From Kordiimonadaceae bacterium (GTDB lineage: Bacteria > Pseudomonadota > Alphaproteobacteria > Sphingomonadales > Emcibacteraceae): a stretch of 64,000 nucleotides of DNA. Below, piece by piece: positions 27,059 through 33,850 of this stretch. The stretch covers positions 124,001-188,000 of the forward strand of contig JACKKT010000001.1 in the NCBI GenBank assembly GCA_024236295.1, written 5' to 3'. How positions within the stretch are numbered: position 1 is the stretch's first letter; every line of letters begins with the position of its first letter. Position numbers and translations under genes: made by a program. The notes beneath the pieces are model-generated. The model searched no databases. It was not told where the DNA came from and saw only the letters and a program-made list of their open reading frames with translations.

Positions 27059-27874
27059 TTAGTGGGCAAACAGTACCGGTATCTGCTGATTGTTGAACAA
27101 TGTTTTTGTAACACCGCCATATATTAACTCTGCCAGCCGGCTATGTGCCCATGCTCCTGATATGATAAGATCAGCTCTTTTTTCTAGACAAACTTCAAGC
27201 AGTTTTGCCCCAGGGTTTACATGAAGCGGAATGGTCATTCCGGACACATTTACATCATGTCTGGCAAGATTTTTACAGATATCCGCAGTTTTGACTTCAT
27301 CTTTATTTTCTTCACATACTGATAAAACTGTTACATTTTTTGCCATTTTAAGAAGTGGAAGGGCAGCGTGAATTGCATGAATACTTTCCTTACTGCCATT
27401 CCAGGCAATAAAAATATTCTGCGCAAATGATTTTTCTCGTCTTTCCCTCGGTATAGCGAGAGTAGGGATGCCACTATTAAGAATGAAATCAGGAATGTCA
27501 CCCATTATATCACCCAGCTGGTCATCTCCTTGTGGAACGATGGCAAGATCAGATGTTCGAGCATAATATTTCATATTATGATTAAAATCACCTTTAGTTT
27601 CTACCCACTCATAATTTACCGTTGAACCATCGAAGTTCTGATTAAATGCAGATTTGTCCTTTTTTGCCAGTTGAGTTTCATTTTCTATAAGCTGCTGGTA
27701 AATTTCGTATGAGACGAATTGATGGTCGGCTATGCTTTGAAGGGACTGGAGACTTGGAACAATGTGAAGTCCAATCACATGTGATGTAAAAAGGGTTCCA
27801 ACCTCCAATGCGGCTTTTTGCACTGGGATTGATCTTTCGGTGCCGTTGACGGGGATAAGTATTGTTTTATACAT
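27059..27874 (-). CDS. Universal stress protein, two UspA domains in tandem (Usp 3)
   Basis: Third of three paralogous Usp genes. Domain starts: MYKTILIPVNGTE and QNIFIAWNGSKES; in the second domain the usual beta1 Asp is Asn. The nucleotide loop reads GAWAHSRLAELIYGGVT, so the second glycine is Ala, and nucleotide binding may be altered relative to Usp 2. A perfect FNR box and a TATAAT -10 precede it, the clearest of the three promoters. Confidence 0.9.
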   Translation of the reverse strand: MYKTILIPVNGTERSIPVQKAALEVGTLFTSHVIGLHIVPSLQSLQSIADHQFVSYEIYQQLIENETQLAKKDKSAFNQNFDGSTVNYEWVETKGDFNHNMKYYARTSDLAIVPQGDDQLGDIMGDIPDFILNSGIPTLAIPRERREKSFAQNIFIAWNGSKESIHAIHAALPLLKMAKNVTVLSVCEENKDEVKTADICKNLARHDVNVSGMTIPLHVNPGAKLLEVCLEKRADLIISGAWAHSRLAELIYGGVTKTLFNNQQIPVLFAH

Positions 27875-27903
27875 TTTGCTTCCTTTTAATTTATTTTGAA
27901 GGA

Positions 27904-27909
27904 ATTATA
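27904..27909 (-). promoter_or_regulatory. -10 hexamer of Usp 3 promoter
   Basis: Consensus TATAAT on the minus strand, centred 32 bp downstream of the FNR-box centre. This fits an activator centred at -41.5 and predicts a transcript start near 27897. Confidence 0.6.
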
Positions 27910-27931
27910 ACAGTTTATCAGATTGCATGCA

Positions 27932-27945
27932 TTGATAGCAATCAA
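27932..27945. promoter_or_regulatory. FNR/Anr box upstream of Usp 3
   Basis: TTGATAGCAATCAA is a perfect TTGAT-N4-ATCAA palindrome centred about 64 bp before the Usp 3 start. Confidence 0.75.
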
Positions 27946-27974
27946 TGATATCGCAATTGATTGTAAAGAAATTT

Positions 27975-28463
27975 TTAGAGAATTTTCTTTTTTTCCTCAT
28001 CCCTTATTTTTTTTACTGTTTGTGTTTGCGGGTGATCTTCACCCAGACTATCTTCCATAATTTTGTATGCCTGGTTGTAATAATCCAGTGCCTTATGATG
28101 TTCTCCCATTTTACTGTATACTGAGCCGATATTGTTGAGAATAGAGGCTACATTGGGATGGTCATCTCCAAAATCTTCTTTGTCTATTTCAAGAGCTTTA
28201 TGCAAAAAATTCAGTGAGCTTTCGAACTCACCTAATTTCATAGCCAAATAGCCAGCACCATTTAGATATGTTGAATTGCCGGGGTCAAGATTCACAGCGG
28301 ACTTTAAATGCTCATAGGCTTCCTGATCCTGTTCTTTCATCATGGCAATGTTGGCAAGGTCATATTCTTTGACAGATGCGTCTATATCCTGATCACTTGA
28401 TTTTGCAATTACTGATGAAATTGTGAATAGGGAAGCAAGACAGATTATTAATAATTTTTGCAT
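27975..28463 (-). CDS. Secreted tetratricopeptide-repeat protein
   Basis: Signal peptide (MQKLLIICLASLFTISSVIA) followed by about three TPR units over residues 35-155: YLNGAGYLAMKLGEFESSLN, HPNVASILNNIGSVYSKMGE and HKALDYYNQAYKIMED. The kinesin-light-chain-type repeats (A/S-LNN-G-Y…GDDHP) suggest a protein-interaction role in the periplasm. The partner is unknown. It lies upstream of Usp 3 on the same strand but is separated from it by the Usp 3 promoter. Confidence 0.8.
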   Translation of the reverse strand: MQKLLIICLASLFTISSVIAKSSDQDIDASVKEYDLANIAMMKEQDQEAYEHLKSAVNLDPGNSTYLNGAGYLAMKLGEFESSLNFLHKALEIDKEDFGDDHPNVASILNNIGSVYSKMGEHHKALDYYNQAYKIMEDSLGEDHPQTQTVKKIRDEEKKKIL

Positions 28464-28594
28464 ATTGAACCTCGAAGCTTTTCGTTATTTTTAAGACAGG
28501 CAACGGGCAAGTACAAGTGATTTGACTGTTAAGGGTAAGTTTTTTTTAATGAATTGGCGTTAGTCTTGTTGATCAGTGCAAAAAAGGTAGTTTT

Positions 28595-29770
28595 ATGACG
28601 CGCCACCGAATAACTGCAAATATTGACCAGGCTTCCGAAAGTCTTGAGGAACTGTCCAGAATCCGCAATCAAGCGGCCCGTCTTGAAGCAATCGTTGATA
28701 GCCAGCCAGACTGTGTGAAAATAGTAAGCTCTGACTATAAACTTGTGGAAATGAATGAGGCAGGATTGGTAATGGTCGATGCCAGCTCTCTGGAAGACGT
28801 GAAGGGTGCCTGTCTTTTGGATCTTGTTGATCCTGAGTTTCATGAAATATTTAAAGAGAGTGTTGATTTAGCGTATCGTGGACAGTCATCCGAAGTTGAA
28901 TTTAATATTACCGGGTTAAAAGGAAGCAGACGGCGAATGAGCCAGCGAGCAGCCCCGATTTTTGACCGGGATAAGCCGGATCAGGTAATTGAAATGGTTG
29001 CAGTAACACGTGATATCAGTGATAAACATGCAACCCTTGCTTCCCTTGAAGAAGCAAAAATAATGGCTGAGGAAGCCAGCAAGCTAAAATCAAATTTTCT
29101 GGCAACAATGTCCCATGAGTTCAGAACACCTCTTAACGCCATTTTGGGGTTCAGTGAAATCATCAAATCAAAAAGCCTGGGTGAAATTGGCAATGCAAAA
29201 TATGAGGAATATATCGAAGATATATATAATAGCGGCAGACATCTGCTTGATATTATCAATGATGTTCTTGATATTTCAGAGATTGAGGCTAAAAAACGGA
29301 TATTTCTAAAGGAGGAAATTGATCTCGAGGATGTCGTTCTCGAATGTCTGAGTACGGTCAATATTCTGGCCGAAGCAAAACAGATTTTGTTATCAGCAAA
29401 TATCGGCGCCAATCTACCTAGAATTTATGCAGACAAGAGATCCATAAAACAGATTTTGATAAATCTGCTTTCTAATGCTGTTAAATTTTCTCATGATAAT
29501 TCTGTGGTGATATTAAGCATATATGATAATGGAAAATTTCTAAAAATTAATATCAAAGATACAGGTATCGGCATTTCTAAAGAGTTTTTGAAAGATATCG
29601 CTAAACCATTTTTCCGGGGTCAGGCCCAAGCGGATTTAACCTCCCCAGGTACAGGTCTGGGGCTTTCAATTGTAAAATCATTAGTCAGTGAACATAATGC
29701 TCATATGCTAATTGAGAGCGAAGAGCATGTGGGAACCACAGTGAAATTATCCTTTCCGATTAATTCATAA
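28595..29770 (+). CDS. Soluble PAS-domain sensor histidine kinase
   Basis: Cytoplasmic sensor kinase without membrane segments. PAS domain at about residues 28-150 (VDSQPDCVKIVSSDYKLVEM, ending EMVAVTRDISDKH), then HisKA with phospho-acceptor His174 in MSHEFRTPLNAILGFSE, then HATPase: ILINLLSNAVKFS (N box), DTGIGIS (G1) and GTGLGLSIVKSL (G2). All phosphotransfer motifs are intact. No response regulator is nearby, so it is an orphan; the ligand of the PAS domain is unknown. AAAGG precedes the ATG. Confidence 0.92.
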   Translation: MTRHRITANIDQASESLEELSRIRNQAARLEAIVDSQPDCVKIVSSDYKLVEMNEAGLVMVDASSLEDVKGACLLDLVDPEFHEIFKESVDLAYRGQSSEVEFNITGLKGSRRRMSQRAAPIFDRDKPDQVIEMVAVTRDISDKHATLASLEEAKIMAEEASKLKSNFLATMSHEFRTPLNAILGFSEIIKSKSLGEIGNAKYEEYIEDIYNSGRHLLDIINDVLDISEIEAKKRIFLKEEIDLEDVVLECLSTVNILAEAKQILLSANIGANLPRIYADKRSIKQILINLLSNAVKFSHDNSVVILSIYDNGKFLKINIKDTGIGISKEFLKDIAKPFFRGQAQADLTSPGTGLGLSIVKSLVSEHNAHMLIESEEHVGTTVKLSFPINS

Positions 29771-29817
29771 AGTCAAAACAGACCCAGTAGACCTACTTTT
29801 ATGAAATTTTGAAAGAA

Positions 29818-29891
29818 TGGAGGTGCGGACCGGATTTGAACCGGTGTACACGGATTTGCAATCCGCTGCGTAGCCTCTCCGCCACCGCACC
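29818..29891 (-). tRNA. tRNA-Cys (GCA)
   Basis: On the minus strand the acceptor GGTGCGG (from 29891) pairs with CCGCACC. The anticodon stem-loop GCGGA-TTGCAAA-TCCGT places GCA at positions 34-36, and the T-loop is GTTCAAATC within GACCGGTTCAAATCCGGTC-like pairing. U73, a cysteine identity base, and an encoded CCA (29818-29820) complete a 74-nt cloverleaf. Confidence 0.97.
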
Positions 29892-30027
29892 TTTTGGAAG
29901 TGAGTATTTCGCATACTCCCCCAATTTATTCAAGTGCAAAATTCTTATTTGTTGAAGCTTTTCTTGTAACAGCGTGGAAAACGAAATAGTTTTGTCAAAT
30001 ACTGTCTTAAATACAGGAGATCACGAA

Positions 30028-30477
30028 ATGAGCAGAAAAAAATTTGAGTCCGCCTTTGAAATAATGGAACAGGCAGAGATTTTATTTCCGCTTTTTTCAG
30101 CTGAAGGAGAAAAGCTATGGGTTCCGGACTGGGATTATATAGCTGTTTCAGAAGGTAAGGAACTTCATGAAGATTATGTTTTTATGACATCAAATCATGA
30201 TTTTGCCACCACCAATGCCATTTGGCTGGTCAAACGCTATGATCCGGAGAATTATTATGTACAATTTTATAAAATTGAGCCGGAAGATAAAATTGCCATA
30301 GTCACTGTTAGTTGTACTAAATTAGGTGAAGAAAATACCCAGGTAACAGTGTGTTATGAATATATTGGTCTATCAAAAAAAGGTCGTGATTTTATTGAAG
30401 ATCACGGGCAGGGAGATTTTGAGGCTTTTATCAAGGAATGGAAAATACTTCTCGAACAATATTTAAATGCTCTTTAG
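30028..30477 (+). CDS. SRPBCC family protein
   Basis: Helix-grip (START/Bet v 1-like) ligand-binding protein of unknown ligand. Start at 30028 is supported by AGGAGA (30015-30020) at 7-nt spacing; the GTG at 29974 would add 18 residues without a good site. Residues FEIMEQAEILFPLFSAEGE open the fold, and KLWVPDWDYIAV, TTNAIWLVKRYDPENYYVQF, TQVTVCYEYIGLSKKGRDF and FIKEWKILLEQYL match the usual SRPBCC strand and C-terminal helix pattern. 149 residues is typical. Confidence 0.75.
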   Translation: MSRKKFESAFEIMEQAEILFPLFSAEGEKLWVPDWDYIAVSEGKELHEDYVFMTSNHDFATTNAIWLVKRYDPENYYVQFYKIEPEDKIAIVTVSCTKLGEENTQVTVCYEYIGLSKKGRDFIEDHGQGDFEAFIKEWKILLEQYLNAL

Positions 30478-30515
30478 TCTATATTCAGCCATGATTAAGG
30501 TTGCTCTGATAATCT

Positions 30516-31334
30516 ATGGGTAAAATAAAGGTATATATTGTGAGAATATTGGTCAGTTTATTTCTTATTATGGTTCTTAGTGCCTGTGGCGCCGGGTCAT
30601 ATGGCTCCTCCTATCACGGTTATCTGACACCTGAAATGGCAAGTAATGTGGTCATGCTTGGTGATGAACAGGAACCTAATTTAATCCTTTCGAATAATTT
30701 GGACCGGGATGTACAAAGCTACCTTGAGCATAATTATGTAGTCATTGGCGAAAGTGCATTTAATGGACTTCAGGAAAGTCCGCAAAATGCAGTAAAACAG
30801 GCAAAAGAAGTTAGAGCTACCCATGTTATTGTTTCCTCTGCATATACCGGAACAGAAAGCCGACTTGATTATGATTATCAGGATGTATATCACACGGTTT
30901 TTGTTAATAGAGTAAGAACGGTTAATGGAAAAACGGTAAATGTAACCGAAGCTGTAACTGTAAGGGACACAGTATCGGTTCCTTACCTTCGCCAGTATGA
31001 TAAATTTGACCAGTGGGCCGTATACTTGGTTAAATCTTTGCAGCGACATAAGCTTGGTATTCTTATGCGTGATTTAAATCAGGATGATCGCCTGAAATAT
31101 AAAAGAAATACAGGAGCTTATATTGATGTGGTTTTGAGCAATTCACCAGCTTTCCTAGCTGACATTATCCGTGGGGACATCCTTTTAGCAATTAACGGAA
31201 ATAAAGTTTTTAATAGTTCAGATGCAGTTGCAAAAATCCGTACCCTTGATGTAAACGGTACAAAAGTTGTTCTATCGTTACTTAAAGAAGGGCAGGAAAA
31301 AGAAATCACTCTGGAATTCATTGACAGAAATTAA
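30516..31334 (+). CDS. Lipoprotein with C-terminal PDZ domain
   Basis: Lipobox VLSAC within residues 20-24 after an n-region with MGKIK; the protein would be anchored by its modified Cys. The middle part (residues about 45-170) is unrecognised, with repeated YVVIGESAF and RATHVIVSSAYTG segments. Residues about 195-272 form a PDZ domain (GAYIDVVLSNSPAFLADI, RGDILLAINGNKV, VVLSLLKEGQEKEITLEF). PDZ domains in envelope lipoproteins usually bind C-termini of partners. No protease domain is present. Confidence 0.8.
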   Translation: MGKIKVYIVRILVSLFLIMVLSACGAGSYGSSYHGYLTPEMASNVVMLGDEQEPNLILSNNLDRDVQSYLEHNYVVIGESAFNGLQESPQNAVKQAKEVRATHVIVSSAYTGTESRLDYDYQDVYHTVFVNRVRTVNGKTVNVTEAVTVRDTVSVPYLRQYDKFDQWAVYLVKSLQRHKLGILMRDLNQDDRLKYKRNTGAYIDVVLSNSPAFLADIIRGDILLAINGNKVFNSSDAVAKIRTLDVNGTKVVLSLLKEGQEKEITLEFIDRN

Positions 31335-31527
31335 ACTGAATTACAAAGGATGCTGCACAGGCCGCATCAACACTTAGGCTTTATTTTCTTTATAGTATAA
31401 TCCATTGTTGAAATTAATAATCAGAAGTGAGCAATCAAATAAACATAATTTCGACATACGAATGACAATTTATTCTGTATAATTGATGGAGTTGAATTTA
31501 ATATTTTTGCACGGAGTTAGTATTGAT

Positions 31528-31704
31528 ATGTCGTTTAAATTGGGGGACTATTTTATTGTCACAAGCGGATATTCTGAAAAAGGGGGCTTAGTAAGTAAAT
31601 CAAAGGAAGCAATACTGTTTTTGGCGGTAGGCAGTAATTTATACAGAGCAGCATCATTAGATGAAATTAAGAAGTTTCAGAATAATCATCCTATTTTAAA
31701 ATAG
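31528..31704 (+). CDS. Small hypothetical protein, 58 residues
   Basis: Not recognised. A frame opening at 31483 exists, but the ATG at 31528 (MSFKLGDYFIVTSGYSEKGG) reads as a compact soluble protein, with GGAG 11 nt upstream. The rest alternates charged and hydrophobic residues (KEAILFLAVGSNLYRAASLD). The coding case rests only on the length of the open frame, so confidence is low. Confidence 0.35.
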   Translation: MSFKLGDYFIVTSGYSEKGGLVSKSKEAILFLAVGSNLYRAASLDEIKKFQNNHPILK

Positions 31705-31790
31705 CACAATTAAATTCTTCTTTTGTTTACACTTTTCTAAGGAATTAGCCTTAAGCTGTTTTTATATTTCAGTTTAAGGATTAAAGTGAC

Positions 31791-32219
31791 GTGGCACTGA
31801 ATAATTTTAGAGCAAAAAAACCAGTAATTTTTGGACGCAAAAAACAGATTGCAGGCGAAAGTCATGATGATGATGACACACTTGATATGTTGCTTCATTA
31901 TGCCAAAGCCGGAATGGAATATGCGGAACAGTCTTTAAAAGAATCTCCCGAGCTGTTCAGCCCTGCCGAAATTGCGGCGTTTGATCAGAATAAAAATATG
32001 CTTGAACAGGCACCTTACCTGATTAATAGCTATAAATCGAAAATGGCTGAATATGATGCACTTCATAAAAAAATGATTGGTATTCTCAGAAAATGTGAAG
32101 AGATTGTTGCTGCCGGTGATGAACAGGCTAAACAGGAAATCAATAAAGTTTTAAAAGAAGCAAAAGTCTTCAGTTATAATGAAGATGGGGACCTGGTACT
32201 TAAAAGAGGGGTATCCTGA
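31791..32219 (+). CDS. Unknown protein, paralogue A of a tandem pair
   Basis: Not recognised. The GTG start is preceded by AAGGA 11 nt upstream. The 142-residue product is helical and charged: DTLDMLLHYAKAGMEYAEQS, ESPELFSPAEIAAFDQNKN, a coiled-coil-like stretch to about residue 110, and a C-terminal FSYNEDGDLVLKRG. The neighbouring gene at 32241 shares the same layout, including MDLLLHYAQSGIAEAEKA, PDLFSEREIMDF and the terminal IIRYTDDGQVLMG. These are clear tandem duplicates. No membrane or signal segment. Confidence 0.75.
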   Translation: MALNNFRAKKPVIFGRKKQIAGESHDDDDTLDMLLHYAKAGMEYAEQSLKESPELFSPAEIAAFDQNKNMLEQAPYLINSYKSKMAEYDALHKKMIGILRKCEEIVAAGDEQAKQEINKVLKEAKVFSYNEDGDLVLKRGVS

Positions 32220-32240
32220 TCAGTTCAGGCAAGGATATTA

Positions 32241-32738
32241 ATGACAAAAAAACAGCCGATTATTTTTGAAGGAAGTCAAAATAAAAACTTTGTCGAAGGA
32301 GAGCAGACTATGGATTTGTTACTCCATTATGCACAAAGCGGAATTGCTGAGGCAGAGAAGGCAATGCGTGAGCAACCTGACTTATTTTCAGAGCGGGAAA
32401 TTATGGATTTCGCGGCCAATAAAGTCGTTCTGGCGAAAGCTCCTGATATTTTAAGTGATTATAAAAAGAAAGTAGAAGAATTTGAACGGATGCATGAAAA
32501 AGTGCAGAGCGTGGTCGGTAAATGTCAGAAAATTGTCAGAAATCATGATATTAGAAAAGCCCATGATCATGATACATTTGTAGATCCCCATCAAAAGAAA
32601 CAGAAGGTCCATAAGAAGCCTGCTGCCGGAATTATCCGTTATACAGACGATGGACAAGTACTGATGGGGAGTGATCCACTTAGCGACCAGCCGCGCAAGA
32701 AAGTTGTCATTGAGTTACCAAAACACGGAAAATATTAA
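32241..32738 (+). CDS. Unknown protein, paralogue B of a tandem pair
   Basis: Begins 21 bp after paralogue A stops and shares its order of motifs: PIIFEGSQ at the start, MDLLLHYAQSGIAEAEKAMR, QPDLFSEREIMDFAANK, CQKI late in the helical part, and YTDDGQVLMG before a basic tail. It differs by a histidine- and lysine-rich insert (KAHDHDTFVDPHQKKQKVHKK-like region, about residues 110-130). Paralogue A lacks it. No known domain; a regulatory or adaptor role is only a guess. Confidence 0.75.
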   Translation: MTKKQPIIFEGSQNKNFVEGEQTMDLLLHYAQSGIAEAEKAMREQPDLFSEREIMDFAANKVVLAKAPDILSDYKKKVEEFERMHEKVQSVVGKCQKIVRNHDIRKAHDHDTFVDPHQKKQKVHKKPAAGIIRYTDDGQVLMGSDPLSDQPRKKVVIELPKHGKY

Positions 32739-32759
32739 TTTGAAAATATTTGTGGGTGT

Positions 32760-33329
32760 TTATTTCTTTTTCACAAATTCAGTTAAAATAACAATCTGCT
32801 GGCCTTCGACCCTCCCTTCAATATGATTTTCATTATGTGGGTCAAGCGAAATGTTACGGACGGCTGTGCCGCGCTTGGCAGTAAAATTTGCGCCTTTAAC
32901 ATTTAGGTCCTTGATCAGAATGACAGTGTCACCGGCACTGAGCAGGGCACCGTTACTATCAATATGACGAAGGCCATCATCTGCGGCGTTTGTTTCCAAC
33001 CCAGCAGCAGCCCAAGCGGCTGTTTCATCATCGAGATATAACATATCCACAAGATCCCGGGCCCATGCTTCTTCATCAGCCAGCACTTTTAATTTGCGCC
33101 AGGCAAGAACTTGCACGGCCGGAACAGGGGTCCACATACTGTCGGCGAGAGCACGCCAGTGGTGTATATCAGTTTTTTCCGGATGTCGGCACAAATCGCA
33201 AAGTAGAACAGATTGATCTATACTACCGTCACAGTTTGGTCCGACTTCAAATATTTCGAGATTTGTTGTAGAGCTGCAAAGCTCACATTTATTATTGCTT
33301 CTCTCAAGCAGTTGATCTTTTATTGCCAT
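32760..33329 (-). CDS. PhnA-domain protein (YjdM-like)
   Basis: Family once linked to phosphonate use, function unsettled. Four Cys in the N-terminus, CELCS at about 16-19 and LLCDLC at about 44-47, form a zinc ribbon. The C-terminal PhnA domain is clear: DSNGALLSAGDTVILIKDLN, VKGANFTAKRGTAVRNI and HIEGRVEGQQIVILTEFVKK. At 189 residues it is typical of the longer YjdM type. Convergent with the paralogue pair. Confidence 0.9.
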   Translation of the reverse strand: MAIKDQLLERSNNKCELCSSTTNLEIFEVGPNCDGSIDQSVLLCDLCRHPEKTDIHHWRALADSMWTPVPAVQVLAWRKLKVLADEEAWARDLVDMLYLDDETAAWAAAGLETNAADDGLRHIDSNGALLSAGDTVILIKDLNVKGANFTAKRGTAVRNISLDPHNENHIEGRVEGQQIVILTEFVKKK

Positions 33330-33332
33330 AAT

Positions 33333-33839
33333 TTATTTTCCGTTGTCAAATTCGACCGATAAAGCTTCCACATCACCGCTAAATGTAGCCGTTCTTATGT
33401 CACCGCGCCCTTCAACATTGACTGTGTTTATCTGGTCGGTCCAGATATCTCTAAGAGCATTATCAATGATCGTCAAACCTTTAATATTTTCAGGGGCTTT
33501 TACTTCTTGGTATACCCAGAAGTAAATTCTTTCAATTTCAAAGCCAACAGATTTTAATTTTAGCTCAGGTCCGTTCAGCGGTTTAATAGCAAAACGCCAG
33601 TCGACATAATTGGCAAAAAGTTCCTGGGTATCGGCGGAATTTCTGATATCAGCATTTTTATCAAAAAGTATTTTTACTGCATGCTCAGTATCATGAAGAT
33701 AGAAACGATGCATAACTTCAATATTGCCGGTACGTTCATTAAATAGAATTTTTGTAAGTGCTGCACGTTGTCTGTGGGCGGTTACGGGCGTAGCCAATAC
33801 ACCCGTAACCATTAGAAAAATAATTAAAAGCCTATTCAT
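33333..33839 (-). CDS. Small secreted protein, probable DUF6702-type, paired with an M1 peptidase
   Basis: Signal peptide (MNRLLIIFLMVTGVLATPVTA) and a beta-rich domain of about 145 residues: KILFNERTGNIEVMHRFYLH, DNALRDIWTDQINTVNVEG. HRFYLHDTEHA and the repeated His suggest possible metal binding. It lies 11 bp after the stop of the M1 peptidase gene on the same strand, so the two are probably cotranscribed and act together in the periplasm. The DUF6702 assignment rests on gene-pair memory and pattern only. Confidence 0.55.
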   Translation of the reverse strand: MNRLLIIFLMVTGVLATPVTAHRQRAALTKILFNERTGNIEVMHRFYLHDTEHAVKILFDKNADIRNSADTQELFANYVDWRFAIKPLNGPELKLKSVGFEIERIYFWVYQEVKAPENIKGLTIIDNALRDIWTDQINTVNVEGRGDIRTATFSGDVEALSVEFDNGK

Positions 33840-33850
33840 TGCATTCAGTC

